Assembly: GCA_026027325.1 (NCBI GenBank)
Contig: JAMSLZ010000023.1
Coordinates: forward strand, 15,001 to 79,000
Direction: 5' to 3'
From: Actinomucor elegans
Lineage: Eukaryota > Mucoromycota > Mucoromycetes > Mucorales > Mucoraceae
Length of the DNA: 64,000 nucleotides
Under the pieces are notes generated by a model, which worked only from the letters and a program-made list of their open reading frames with translations, did not search any database and was not told the DNA's origin. Below, piece by piece: positions 10,791 to 23,700 of this stretch (position 1 is the first letter of the stretch; each line of letters begins with the position of its first letter). The translations under genes were made by a program, and so were the position numbers.

Positions 10791-11580
10791 TCAATTCTTT
10801 TGTGCTTGATACAGAGCTGTATAATAACCACAGTAATACCAAGCCATCATTAAATTGGAAAGGTCGTCTATGAATAAGAAATCAGTAAATAACATATCAA
10901 ACCCTTTAATACGAATATGAAACCTTGATTTGATGCTGGCGGTACAAACTCTTTTGACTGCGGTTGTTGCTGTTTCTAAGTAGAGATGATTTAGTACAAG
11001 CACAAGAATTTATAAGCAGATATATTACTGGTTTCGACTTCGGCTGAGGCTTTGTGGAAGGTTTAGTTGGTTTGCTTCTTGGTAGGTTCTACATTATAAA
11101 TGTTGAATTTACGCAGTTTTTTTCAGCTCTCTTATATGAGCATCATACCTGATAACGCTTAGATATAGCTGATACTCGAGAAGTTCTACAGACAAAGCAT
11201 CAATAAACTTGTTTTGATCAAAAAATACAGAGATCATTTCAATGTGTACTTGATATTTTTTTTTGGTTGCAGTTGCTTTGTATCAGCTACCTGGTTCTCA
11301 GTAGCGTAGCGTGTCTATCGATACGTGTTATACTTTCGGCTTTTTGTTGGATTTATATTGCTTGTAATAACTTACTCTCCACACTTCTATTGTTCTATCC
11401 CAATGATCTATCAGCTCTGAATCGTCCCAAACATCAGCATGCTAAAGAAGATCAATATTAAAAAAACAGAGACTCAGTCAACAACTCCTTCAGTCGTACA
11501 TTAGCATCGCCAGCAGTGAATAGAACCGTGCCAATCTTAAGATCGTCTTCTTCAGTTGTGGATCGTTCTGAATTGTTCAT
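10791..11580 (-). CDS. SMN1: Survival motor neuron (SMN) protein
   Basis: No single open frame shows this gene; it appears only when short exons are joined. Exon 1 is 11580-11500 and begins MNNSERSTTEEDDLK. Exon 2 is 11441-11376 and carries VWDDSELIDHW, the Gemin2-binding motif of SMN. Later exons at 11088-11029 (Pro/Lys-rich linker) and 10975-10924 lead to 10867-10791, which encodes LMMAWYYCGYYTALYQ, the YG box that drives SMN oligomerisation. The reading phase closes at each join. The link between exon 2 and 11088 is uncertain: either a ~290-nt intron, an undetected small exon, or readthrough past the GTAAGT donor to a later donor near 11332. No Tudor domain is seen, as in fission yeast SMN. 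The protein assembles Sm cores onto spliceosomal snRNAs. Length without extra exon is about 111 residues. Confidence 0.8.
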
Positions 11581-11647
11581 TTTTCATGAATTGTCACTTT
11601 GTTTTATTTAAAAATATTAACTTCAAAATTTCACCTACACAAGCGCG
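11581..11647. promoter_or_regulatory. Probable shared promoter, SMN and the 52-residue ORF
   Basis: Only 67 bp separate the ATG of SMN (minus) from the ATG of the small two-exon ORF (plus). If both are genes, they must share a bidirectional promoter or overlap in their 5' ends. No TATA box is evident in this interval. Confidence 0.35.
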
Positions 11648-11870
11648 ATGCCTTCTAAAACCAATTTTCATTCTCAGCTCCTGGTATATGCATTATCTCT
11701 TGCCTGTACCATGAGTAAAACAACTTTTTTGCTTTATACTTTACTAGGAAATCATTGCACTGTCTCAATCCATTGTTGGAAAAAGTGGCCCAACGCTATC
11801 ACACTCATTTGTTCATTCTCCACGGCTGGATATATCAACCTTTGAACCAACTTTAAAATATAGCGTATAA
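11648..11870 (+). CDS. Putative two-exon small protein of 52 residues
   Basis: ATG at 11648 opens 12 codons, ending at a CTG|GTATAT donor (11683). A 64-nt intron ends TTTACTAG (11747), with TACTTTACTAG as a reasonable 3' region. The second exon (11748-11870) continues in frame for 40 codons to TAA. The product has an ordinary amino-acid mix (QLLEIIALSQSIVGKSG, then SHSFVHSPRLDIST), with no signal or membrane segment. I do not recognise it. It diverges from SMN. An 11-C run follows at 11898. Confidence 0.4.
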
Positions 11871-13643
11871 TTGCAGGAACGATGTGATCTATATTCTCCC
11901 CCCCCCCCAAGATTTATTACAAACCATGGTCTGTTGACAATATGGATGCAGCGTTATAATATAACGGGTAAATCCCATCTAATCATTATTTTGTTTTGTG
12001 TGCATTTAAAAACACCTATTCACTTTTAGGAAAAGAAATAAGTGCAACATAAAATTAATTATAATGAGTAAATATGCAAAATGGTAATAACTTAAATTGA
12101 GGTTAAACAAAACAAGAAAGATGTATAGTAAACAGTAAAAGAAAATAAATTGGCGTCTACTGATAAATAAAAATAATTATGAGGCCTACGAGTTTTCACG
12201 CCTATCTGTACTGCTAGAGCTTATGGAAGTTATTGTTACTATTCGGCAACGTACTTGTCGTTCATCTTGTCGCTGTTTGTCTGATCATCCTCTAGTTTTA
12301 CCATTAGGCGCACCAGCGCCATATTGAAACCTACCGTATTTAGGGAAGGAGTCAAATAGCTCCACAAATGACAACGAGATTTATACAGCAAACAGGCAAA
12401 TTAATCACAAGTGATAAATAGCTTATGTAAGTTCTTAGTTTGCACACTTGTAAATACTTTAACAAATCATGTCTGATAAATCGAGAGTTTGGTTGTCGCC
12501 TAATATAGACTGAGAATGGTAGTTTTGAAATGAAAGGAACAGTATCATTTTCAGTTGCAATTTCATCTTATAGTTTGACAGTAAATCGGCGGTCAGGAAT
12601 CTACTGTAAAGGAATGAATTGAAATTCCATACATTGTAATTAACCTTGAAATCACCAGAGTTCTATTAGCGCCGGTTACAGGTTGCCATTTGACTCTTTG
12701 GTTTATACACTAGTGATAGTCCCTTGTTTTTTTTGGTATCTATTTAAGTGAGGTTTATGTAGCATTTTTTTAATTGAATATTACGTTGATGAATCCTCAT
12801 GCACGCAAAAGGTGTATCACGCCATTGGAGATCAATGGGGATGCATCGGCCTACTAAACGGTGAATAATTTTATTTATGAAATAAAAAAAAAACTTAGCG
12901 TCATGTGTCTGAATGAATGTCAATGTAATATGCTAAAAGCAGTATTCTCAACGATATGATGTCAATATTGACTGAAGAACTTGTCAAGGGTAATTAAGCA
13001 ACATTAAGTCATTAAATACAATGTTGTGTGAATTCATCAAGGCGCATAGGTATATTACTCTTGTAGGGATTATAATGGTGATATGAATATCATCTAATCC
13101 TGATTCTCTATCAATGTCTTTTTTTTTCTGGTTATCTTGTCGAATTGACCTTTTTCGCACAAACATTAATTAGTAGGATCATTACAATCTGTTAATGATT
13201 TCCAAAATGTATATTATAAAGGTTATTTGCATAACCAGAGTTACGTATCATCATTCTTTCAATTAAAGATAATTGTTGATCATAATAGGCTAACCATTTA
13301 CGTTTGAAGTAGTCTGCGACTTGAAGTTATATATATAATATATATTACACTAAAGGTCTAGAAAATTAAATGAAACGTTTGATTTTAATAATACTATGAC
13401 CAGCCTCTAACTATCATTATGGGTATGTGTACTTGGATCGTTCATCAAACGAGTTGCTAGCCGTCTTCTAGTTGGTTTTGTTCTTTTAATAAAGGTTTCC
13501 GCCCATCAAACCCGAAATCTTTCGTCAAAGTTCTTATCAGTCACAATCATATAGATAAAGAAGGTAGGCATTTTACATAGTTTATCATACCACCCACAAA
13601 AGAATTGTTTTCAAAGATTTTTATTTTATTATATTATCCATAT
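11871..13643. other. Intergenic DNA, one coding-like remnant
   Basis: A run of 11 C lies at 11898-11908. On the minus strand near 12334-12240 an apparent acceptor (CGGTAG) is followed by an open frame that includes MALVRLMVKLEDDQTNSD and ends ..KYVAE then TAG, which could be a stranded terminal exon; no upstream exon was found. The rest to 13643 is AT-rich and shows no gene. Confidence 0.35.
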
Positions 13644-16600
13644 CTATATACTATTTCTTCTACCTCGTTTTCCTTTGACTTCTTTTCCAACCAACTGAGA
13701 ATCTGTATCTGCATCTGTCATTCTACCTGATGCATAACCTTCTTTTCTCCATCGTCCAACCACTTCTCGGCCTACCTCATAACCAATTTGAAAGATATCA
13801 TTGTATTTAGCAAATTCCAATGTACCCCATTGCTGCACAGGCAGTTTCAAATACAAAGTACCGTCTGTCACCTTGGCTTCTTCCAACTTGGCTACACTAC
13901 TGACATAGGCCAAACGACTTTGAATATCTGCAATACTTGGCACATTATAGGTCCTAAACGGATTAAATCCATGCAACAAGGCCCACCATCCACTAATAGA
14001 ATCACCATAATACACAGGACTTGTATCATCTTCGGACGCCACATCCACGGCAATAATGATATCAGCACCCATATTTTTAGCAACCGACACTGGCAAATTG
14101 TCCATATATCCACCATCTACTAACATGTTGCCATTATCACAAATTGGAGGCATGTAGCCCGAAAGAGACATGGAAGCACGGATATAACGCCAGGCGTAGC
14201 CGGTTGTGTGTACCTCCATTCTCGAAAACGTAATGTTTGTGGTCACAGCATAGTAAGGCAGCCAATAGTCTTCAATTTGACTGTCGCCCAAGCACTTCCA
14301 GATAGCTCGGTTGAACTCGTGGCCTGTGAACCAAGCAGTGACAGGATAAGTCAAGTCCATGATTTGGCGCCATATGCTAGAGACTCGGCCTGCAAACATG
14401 CGACTACGGGCAATTACAGAGACCAAATCCATATTGCGGGCGTAAAGACCGCCTACAAAACTACCAATACTGGTGCCGCCAATGATATCGATCGGGATAC
14501 CGGCTTCTTCAATCGCTTGGATGACACCAACATGAGCGATCCCGCGTGCGCCACCTCCACCTAAAACGAGAGCAACAGATTTGCCGCAGAGACGACGAGC
14601 GAGACGTGCAAAATCATTGCGTGCAGGCGAGCTGATGGTGTTGATGCTATTGCCACCGCTGCTTTTCTTGACATCTAAAAGACGACCAAAGTTGGGCACA
14701 GCAGAATAATATTCTTTGATTTGGTCCTTGACGTTTGCTAACATGTTGATTGAACCAGCTGTCATTTTACGGCCTTGTTCAGCAAGCCAAGGGGGTCTAA
14801 AGCGCTCAGTCGCAGCCAAAGAAGCATGTTGTTTCATGGGCATGTAAATATGATGATGTGCTTGAATCCATAGACGATTCTATAATTCGTGACATGAGTC
14901 AGTTCATCTTACCAATGCCGATTAATTTTGTTTTGTTTTGTTTTACCTTGAGCCAATTTTGAGTAGTGCCAGAAGCACAAGAACGCTCACCATGTAACAA
15001 GACCAATTCTTTACGCGCTGTTGTTTTCATGTTGATCAAGAACCGTTCATATTCACCTACGGAAGGATCACCATCACCTAGACCTACCAGCAAGATGCAA
15101 TCAGATTGTCGAATGCATGTACGTGTCCATTGCGATGTCACACCACTGTCTGCAAGATACAAAACAATACGATACTTTTCTTCTTGCTCAGCAAGCCAGC
15201 TAGCCATCTTGAGCTTACCTAGACGAGAAAATGCATATTTGCCCATCATGGTAGTCACTGTGGCACTATTGAGTAAGGCACACGTTGCGCCCACTGAATG
15301 CAACAGCTCAGCTTTGAGACTTTCGGCAAACTCGGTTACAGGCACAGAGGAATTGACAGGAATAATACCAATTGTTTTGAGATTGACATTGTTGCGGCCG
15401 TAAAGTTCTGGATAGTTGTTTGGTCCGCCACCGTTGCTTGTAATAGAAGAGATGGCAGCCGAAGCATCGGCAGTGGATTTGAGGTGGAAAACGTTGGGGC
15501 TTTGAGCGCTACTTGAAGGAGAGTTGCGATGCATCACCAGTTGAAGAGATCTGAAAGCAACCATACGAGATATTTGAAGCGTAATTTCAGGATGGCGTAG
15601 TGCTAAAGCGTTAAACAAAGTCTTGGGCATACGAGCAAGTTCAGTATCACGAATAGCATGTAGCGTAGAAGAAGTAGGTACACCAGCTATAAGCATAAGT
15701 TAGATATCAATACCATTACTCTTATATATATATATATATATATATAAAACTTACTAAGTACTTCCAATTCACCAACACTATCACCATGACCAAACTCGCC
15801 AAGGATATCGATTTCACCTTCTTTCTTTTCGCGAATTGTTCTTAGACGACCATGCAGCACCATGAAGATAGCGTCACTTGGTTCACCTTCTCTGCAAATA
15901 ATTTGACCAGCGTTTACTTGCATCCATTCCAACGAAAGATCGATATGAAGAACTATATAAAAGAGGATTAATACACCATATATACAAAATTTATCTATAT
16001 ACTTACTCAAAGGGCTAACATGACCAACAAGTTGATTAGCAAGCTTAAGCATGACAGCAGGATTCTTGTCGGTAATACGATCCAATCGTTTCTTGGAGAC
16101 ATAACCCACATAAGTATCTGTCTTGGCTTTGATTTCAACAAAACTAGGGAAGCCCGTGAGAGCATCCAAATAACCAGCCAATCCACCTGGCTTGATAATA
16201 AACAGCGGTTTCTTGGCCTTTTCTTGATCATCTGCGTTCTTGCTCTCTTTGGAACGACCTGCAGGGACTTCAGATGCTACCACTTTATCCTCTTTGGTAC
16301 TGGTGCTCTTGGGTGCTTCCACAGCAGGCTTATTCTCATATTGAATAGATGATGTGGATGATGAAGGCGATAAATCGAATCCCATGTCTACCACACGGGA
16401 TTTCCTACGGTTAAAAGCGTGTCGATTCTTCTTTTTGTTTTTGCTGATCGATTCCTTTGAGGTTGCATCACCAAGCACATCTTCTCCCGCAGCAGGTGTC
16501 ATGGAAGCCTCCAATAGACCATCAATGACAAAAAAGAGACCATTGTTGTGAGCACCTTCACGTACCAACACGGCGTCCTTGGGGAAATACAAGATCTGTA

Positions 16601-18668
16601 TATCATCAGGCGAGATCGGTTCAGAATGCTTGTGACTAAAGATATCGCTGTGGCTATGACCGCCAGAATGAACCGAAGAAGTGGTAGAACGCATATCTGC
16701 ATCATCATCAAAGTAAGAGTCATCATAAGCATCCAACAGAGGTGATGCACAAGAGTCTACCGTGCCTGTATGAGAAAAGAGATCCATGGGATAGCGGCGA
16801 GGATGTGTACGAGGAGAAGTAACGGTTCGAGGAGACTGATCACCAGCATGGCTGACAGAAGTAGCGCCACTACCGCTCACGGAAAACGAAGATTTGTTTT
16901 TGATTCCCAATGCATCCGATACACAGCGCATCACCGATGTTCTTAGGTGCTCGTCATCTTCCATACTGTATTCACCACGACGGTTGAGCTTTTGACGAAT
17001 CAAATGAGGTGAGCTACTTTTATTGACTGACGTTGGCGAGCTAGATGAGTTTGCGGAATTGCTACTAGTAGGGCTATTGATATGTAAAGAAGGTGTGCCA
17101 GGAATATCAATAATACCAATTGCTTTGATAATACCGGAACTTTCGCTGCGACTAATTTCGGAGGGTCCTAGGCTACCATCGTCACTTTGCGATGCTGCTT
17201 CTTCGTCATTGAACTTGCGTCTTAAACGATCCATGCCTCCAGGTGCAAAAAAATTGGCTGGCAATTCATGTAGGTTGCTAGCTGATTCATTGACTAATTT
17301 TTCTAAACGCAGCAGTTCCTTGGTTAAGCCGAGATAACGATGGCTTGTCATCAATGTCACACGTTGAAAACGGGTGACAATCACTTGCACAATATGAGCC
17401 GCAGCTTTAGGGAACTTTTGAGTAAGTTTGTGAAAGGCTTCTTCAGGAATGACGGCCAAGGTGGTATCTACAGTAGCACGAGCAACGATATTTGGATGAA
17501 CAGATCTGTAAGAACGTGGACGTGCGCTCGATTGGAAACGAGATGAAGAAGCGGATAGCTTGCGCAATGGGATAGGCATAGCCAGCGCTTCGGGAAGATG
17601 GTCTTCTTGTCCGCCATTCAAGTAGCTATCCTCTGCATCACTGTTATGTTGTTTTCTTCTATGGCGTGGTCCTTCAGTTGCTGAATCAGGTCGAGATGAA
17701 GGATCTTCCAAACCAGGAAATACTTGTCGCCATTCATCTGCGACAGAGATAGAAGCCTCTCTACTCATTTCTGGTGTTCCGGTAGTGATAGGGGCCACTC
17801 GAGAGAGATGGGTTCGATTGATGGATCTTTGTCTTTGTTTTTCTTTGGCTTCTGAGCGATTGAAACTCTCTCGAAAAATAGACAAGATGGTGAATAAACT
17901 GGATAAAGTGCCACCTGCACTGACTTCGTTAATCAACGTGTATTTTCTGAATCTGTCTCGCTTTCGATTTTGATCATCCAGTAAATCGTCATCCTTCCAA
18001 GGTTTATATCCACCTGTAATGCCTTCTTCTGACGAATCATCCTCATCCTCATCACTTTCTTCTTCATCATCATTTTCAGGCTTGACAAACATTTGCACGT
18101 GTCCATCCACTACAATATAAAACGAACGTTCTTGTTCAGGATTTCTAAACAAAGTGTCACCAGCCAACAGCTTTTTGGTTTGAAGGTGACGTGCCAATTC
18201 ATGAAACACGGGCTGTTCTAAATAGCCAAAAATCTTGATAGACGACAGAAACGCAGACAGAAACTCGTCAGGATAATTCTTGTATCCTCCAGGTTTATCG
18301 GTATAATCCTCATCGCCAGTATCAGGATGTAAATCAAACGAAGATGCAACTTTGGGTGGTTTATTGATAGGTTTCAACCGAGAATATTTGGTCAGAAATC
18401 GGTAGCGCACAATCAAGTAGGCTATTGTGGCGATAACAGCCAAAATAACTAGCAGAGATGAAAAGTTGAGGTGTAAAGTGAAAGACCAGGTCAAGACTCG
18501 ATAGAAAAAAAGCGGTATCGAAATAGTAGCAAAGCTGACGATCTTGAATAGCACCATGGGCACAAAGCCAATGACTTTTGTCAACATGGAGCGTGGAGGT
18601 GGTTGTTGCTGAACAAGTCCAGTTATGACCTCTGTAGGTGGTGGTATAGACATGGAGTTGGTTGCCAT
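13644..18668 (-). CDS. NTE1: Lysophospholipase NTE1 (patatin-like, cyclic-nucleotide-binding-like)
   Basis: Four exons join in phase: 18668-16007, 15952-15755, 15686-14947 and 14879-13644, giving 1611 residues, normal for fungal NTE1. Two hydrophobic segments lie in the first 90 residues. Three cNMP-binding-like folds follow, at about 135-420 (split by an acidic insert), 690-880 and 900-1000, separated by Ser-rich linkers. The C-terminal patatin domain has the oxyanion loop GGGGARG (about 1308-1314), the nucleophile motif GTSIG (Ser about 1337) and the dyad Asp in VDGG (about 1455). NTE1 is an ER enzyme that deacylates phosphatidylcholine to glycerophosphocholine. The join ..GELEVL|TGVPTSSTLHAIRDTEL matches the family closely. 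Intron 2 holds a TA microsatellite. Confidence 0.97.
15724..15746. repeat. (TA)n microsatellite in NTE1 intron 2
   Basis: An alternating TA run of about 23 nt lies inside the 68-nt intron between 15686 and 15755, a few bases past the GTAAGT donor. Confidence 0.85.
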
Positions 18669-18976
18669 TATGAGAATAGAAAGTAAAAGAACAGGTCAAT
18701 TTACTCAGTCAACTGATTTCCCTTATAATGTAACATACAATGGAGTTTCAAACCCCAAAATATCACTTTTTCACGCGTCAGATATATTACAAGCATTCCA
18801 ATTAAAACGTATCACTGTATTGTCGCCTTTTCTTTTTTTTTTCTACGTTATCCTCTGTTGATCAGCTCTTGTTTTCTTGATTTCATCCTTTTTTTATTTT
18901 ATTTTATGCCAGTAAAATTTTTGTACAACATGGAAAGGACAAACGTCATTTTCACAGGAAGTATTACATTTCAGCT
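18669..18976. promoter_or_regulatory. NTE1 upstream region
   Basis: This 308-bp interval precedes the NTE1 start on the minus strand and the ATG of the plus-strand ORF at 18977. T-rich runs (18832-18842, 18890-18904) are present. No clear TATA box or known factor site was found. Confidence 0.3.
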
Positions 18977-19333
18977 ATGCTTGTATTACACACAGAAATA
19001 AATAGAAGCGTTTCATTCTATTCCATCTCATCTTTTCGGATAGTAAATTCGGAGCTGACATTTAGATCTCCTTTGACGACGTTTGGACCAATTCGTACTA
19101 CCTATCAACAATCGATATCTTACATTAACAGGCAATATATGCTCGATATGTTTAGTGCGCCGTCCTTATTTCAAGGTATTATGAGTATAGCTTTACTTGG
19201 TACAACCGCATTGCATGTCTACATTCGTTTCTCTGTAAACAGATTCAGTTCGGCTGTAGTCGCCAATGGGCATGATTTATCAAGGTCATGTTTCATTCTC
19301 TATTGTCCTGTCGTTTCAACCGGAGCGCCTTGA
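18977..19333 (+). CDS. Hypothetical protein, 118 residues, one hydrophobic segment
   Basis: A single open frame runs from ATG 18977 to TGA. The N-terminal 50 residues are rich in Ser, Arg and Thr and poor in acidic residues, resembling a mitochondrial targeting region. A hydrophobic stretch (LFQGIMSIALLGTTALHVYI) lies at about 64-83. It diverges from NTE1. I do not recognise a family, and the C-terminal 30 residues look less protein-like, so an intron or a chance frame are both possible. Confidence 0.35.
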   Translation: MLVLHTEINRSVSFYSISSFRIVNSELTFRSPLTTFGPIRTTYQQSISYINRQYMLDMFSAPSLFQGIMSIALLGTTALHVYIRFSVNRFSSAVVANGHDLSRSCFILYCPVVSTGAP

Positions 19334-19393
19334 AAGTGTTTCAAAAAAAAATTATTTTATTTTTTAACAATGGATCATAATAACCTTGCTCGC

Positions 19394-19395
<2 letters not shown>

Positions 19396-19429
<34 letters not shown>
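19396..19429. repeat. Poly-T tract (34)
   Basis: Uninterrupted run of 34 T in intergenic DNA. Confidence 0.9.
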
Positions 19430-19430
<1 letters not shown>

Positions 19431-20047
19431 AGTTACATACATAGATTGAAATATACTAGTAATAGGTGCTACAGTAATACAGTATAGGCTATACGCTTCT
19501 TGCTGGGTATATATCATTTCCGAAGCTTCTTATACCGAGGATAGTATAGCGCTATACCCGAGTTAAGTACCGTGAATCTAGATAATTTATCCTACGGCAG
19601 CTCTTACGCACCAGACTTTGTACTATGATATAGTAACTTGTTTGCTAATGCTTGTTAGTAGGCAATGTATATTTTGAAACGCATAAACTAGCGTTGTATC
19701 AGGAGCCATACATCTCACGTGCTTTTATCAGTATCGATGAAAAAGCAATGAATTCAATTATCACTAAGCTCTATGTAAAGATTTTGATCATTTATTCAAG
19801 ATTTTATTTTTTTAAGTTCGAACTTTTGATGCCGTTTTTAACCGCAAATAATCTAACTATATGTAAATGATGTATTGTAAAAAGTTCCTTCATCCGGTCA
19901 AGTTCAAATTGGTAAATCATCTTTTAGCAATACTGCCATAATTCAAATAATCCATATGCAATAAAACCCTAAAGAAGCACATGCAAATAAATAATGCTTG
20001 CTATACTCATAGCATATATCTCCAAAATACAGACTTCACGTTCCATG

Positions 20048-20070
20048 AAAAAAAAAAAAAAAAAAAAAAA
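20048..20070. repeat. Poly-A tract (23)
   Basis: Uninterrupted run of 23 A upstream of Sec8. Confidence 0.9.
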
Positions 20071-20704
20071 TCGATTTGCCAGGTATCCATCTGAGGGTAT
20101 ATTTCTCGATTTTTTTTTCTGCAACTGAACTATTCTTAACATCTTTACATTCAACTTTCGGAATAATTAACCCTGTAATAATAGTGTTCCTGATATGATG
20201 ATTTTTAAGTTTACAGTCATTCCGCTTCCAACTTGCTGATTTGATGAAAATAGTTCGCTGACTTACCGAAACTGACTTTGCAGATCGGGCTAACTAAATT
20301 CAATGGAAAACTGAAAATAAATCCGAGGAGAAACTAAAGCACCAAGTGTGGATGCATAGTGCTGTAGACCTTACTCCGCTATTTGGCTAGCTTTTTTTTA
20401 ACGCTGTATTTTCAAATAAATGAGTGAATTTTTTTGTTGACAACACATGAAATTTAATCCAGAAACTGCATATATATTTTCCAAAATAGTGTATATCAAA
20501 TTAAATGTATATATATCACTGAGTGCAAAGCATCTACATTCCTCGACACTCAATCACAATCATGATTCTCTGAGTATGAAAATAGAGTGATCTGGCCAAT
20601 CGATAGGAGGCGGAGCCTGGCTGCAGTTCATGTTCCTAAATTGTGTATATGCTCGATTCATATACCTGTTGATTTTTTTTTTTTTTTTGCAAAGTATATA
20701 TTAG

Positions 20705-23700
20705 ATGAATGGCAATCCTTTCTTACAACCTGATTCTCCAGGACCAGCTGCCTCGAGAAGTAGAAGTATAGTGAGACAAAAATATGTAGCAAGTCAGCCT
20801 TCGCAAGATTACTTTGAACCTAATGATGAAAACGTTCATGGTGATTTTTCTGAATTTGAAGGTAAAAAAAAGAAGGAATCTCGGTGTACTTGAAAGTGAA
20901 CATCAGATTGAACTTATTTTTTTTTTGGTTTCTCATAATCAGCTGTATTGAGGGAAATTCATGAGGGTTGGGAATTCATGCTGGAAGATGATGTAATGCT
21001 TGCTTGTGAACACAAATGAGTGCTTGACTTATCGCTATTTTATTACTAGTTTGACCCAGTATCTTTAACTTTAAAGCTGATGGACGATAGTTCTGTTGGA
21101 AAAAAGAAGGATTATAAAGCATTTCAGCGCGTATTATACAACTTGGATATGGCCCTGAAGACAATCGTAAACGGTAAACCTAAAAAAGATGGTTTTGAGA
21201 GTTGCGTAAACTCATTACTGCTCTCATTTAGATTATTATCGAGGATTCAACAGCTCCATTGGAACCTTTGGAGGTGTATTACAGTACATCAATGGTATGC
21301 ATCTTGTAGTGAATTGTATACGCACGCTTACAAGTTGAATAGATTCTTCGAACCGCGTGGTTCAAATGAAAGCCAATCTAAAAAAGTGCAAGGAAGAACT
21401 ACTGTTAAAGCGGAACGACTTGCTGAATTTGTGGTACAAATCACAACAGTACAAAGAAATGCTCAGTATTTTAGAAACAATGTAACACTAAGCGATTCCA
21501 ATGACACACAAATGATTGATCTCTTGTACTATAGTGAGGAGCTACGCACTACACCCGAAAAAATCGACGCAATGATGGAAAGCAAACATGTATTAAGCGC
21601 TGCAAAGCTTTTAGAAAATTCATTAAAGCAAGCGATGAGTAAAGACATGATGCAGATTGGTGCGTTAGATGATATCAGAAGAACATTGACTGCTCAAAAA
21701 AATGTAAGTCAGGTACATGCGTCTATGCAAACTGATTTATTAAACAATACCACAGACGCTTTATGATCTACTTGTCGAAGAACTTCATAATCACCTATAT
21801 TTGAAAAACTCTTTTGTGATAATAGATGGTCCGTCTATTCTCCTAGACAGCAAGACTGTAAGCATATGATCAGAAATTGTATTAGAGACCAACCTAATCG
21901 TGTTTTGTGACAGTACCAGAATCGATCATTAAACCTCGTGTTTTTAAAGAATATAATCCAGACAGTGTATCCGAAGGTAACGTCTGAAGTCCGGTCCTTG
22001 TGAAGATACAGTGATTAACTCGGAATTAGAATATCAAAGCATCGAGGATATGTTTGCAGTTTCCAATGATATCGTAAGTTTGTGCGGTGCATTATTCAAT
22101 TGACCACTTTTGCTAAATTGTATGCCAGTTGGCTGAGGATCCCGACAAGGATCCAGAAACAGATTCATACTACTATATGGAAATTATAATGGAATCGCTG
22201 CTAGTATTAGAGACAATTCCAGCAGCGCTTGAGGTTTGATCAGCTGTTGTGTCAAGTGAAATTGTTGCTAATGGATATCCTTTCTAACAGACAATACAAG
22301 AGCGCTTACCTGTGGAGATTCACGCCATGGTCGACAAGACAATTGCTGAAGTAGAACAAAGGTACAGTTGAGATGCAATGCCTTGTTTCTGTGCTAACGT
22401 GCAATGAGATAGACACTTGAATCAATGGATGCAAGGACGTAAACAGGATAAGAATGGAGACGATAAAGACATTTACTGTCTGGATAAAGCAAATTCAGAA
22501 GCCAAAAACGAGGTACTCAAAGACCTGTTGTGGACTTTGTACTCCAAACTCGAAGCCATATTAAGAGGACACCGATTTGTCGAGACTTGTGCAAGCCGTA
22601 TTAAAAAGGTAAAACCTGAATCTATTATAGTGTATTTGCATTAATGTCTTTTTGTAATCATCACAGCGACTCCTGAACGCCAAACAAGCCAACCCAGAGG
22701 AAACAGGTAGGGAACAATCAAGGAAACATGTGCCATAATAGCACTAAACTTCCGTGTAGGCGATGCATCCACCATCACGGTCTATCATTTCCACGAAATC
22801 TGGAGACCCGTGCAAACAGAGGTAAGCAATACATTCTTAGAGTAACAATAATAACTCATAGTACACTTGCTAGATTCGAACCATATTACAAGACTATTTG
22901 ACAAGTTCAGATCAAAGCATTGTTTCTGTCAACGATCCTTCCAAAGCATTCCGTGGAAAGCGCGAAAAGACCAAGCAGCTCTTTTCATTTGCTGAAGCAT
23001 CCGAAGATACAGCACTAGATGAATCCTACGATGAACTGAAGCGCAAACTGTTTCTGTCATATCGAAAACAAGTACCTGGCTATGACTCATCCAAACCAGC
23101 CCTACATTCTACCATTATTGATAAATACGCCAACGATGTATCTTCCAAAGGCCACAAGGTACTTGTGAAGCCAGACGCATATAACGTGAGCGTACTTTTG
23201 AAACCTACCATGTCTTTTTTGCAACGTTTGAAAGAAGTCTTTCCCAACTAGTAAGCAATTGCATTGATCAAGTAACTGATCCCCTCCAAATACTAATCTA
23301 ATATTGTTCCCTCCCTTTTTTTTTAAGTGACGATCACAACGAAGAAGGATTTGGTAGTTTCTTGGATGATTTTGCTGTGAATGTGTTCTTGCCGCAAATT
23401 GAAGAAAAGGTGATGCAATTGATTCAACATGCTACTGTTGGTGAGTAGTAATTCATTGATTTTTTTTTCATACGCTCACCATGATACATTTATAGGCTTA
23501 GATGCGTTCCAAGATGCCCGTGACTACAAGAACTACTCTAGATACCCCATTGCAAAGGTACGTATAACAACTACACATATCATCTCCTTTGTCTGATCCA
23601 GCGTAGAGCGCTGTAGCTTTGATCTCTGTCATTCAAAGCTTATGCCGTACAATGCATACCATGCCATTTCATACCGACGAATACCTCCGATTAATTGAAG

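Larger units (their letters stand above)
19334..20704. other. Intergenic DNA with long homopolymers
   Basis: A run of 34 T is at 19396-19429 and a run of 23 A at 20048-20070. No gene, RNA or mobile element was recognised. T-rich DNA at 20675-20688 lies just before the Sec8 start and may be part of its promoter. Confidence 0.45.

Noticed and set aside
13788..15516. Plus-strand frames of 111, 118 and 145 codons opposite NTE1
   Set aside because: They are antisense to conserved NTE1 sequence and have no domain of their own.
21832..21857. A 32-nt intron within Sec8 exon 7 (GTGATA..CCTAG) to repair the frame
   Set aside because: The phase then reaches a stop in the next exon, and the intron would be abnormally short.
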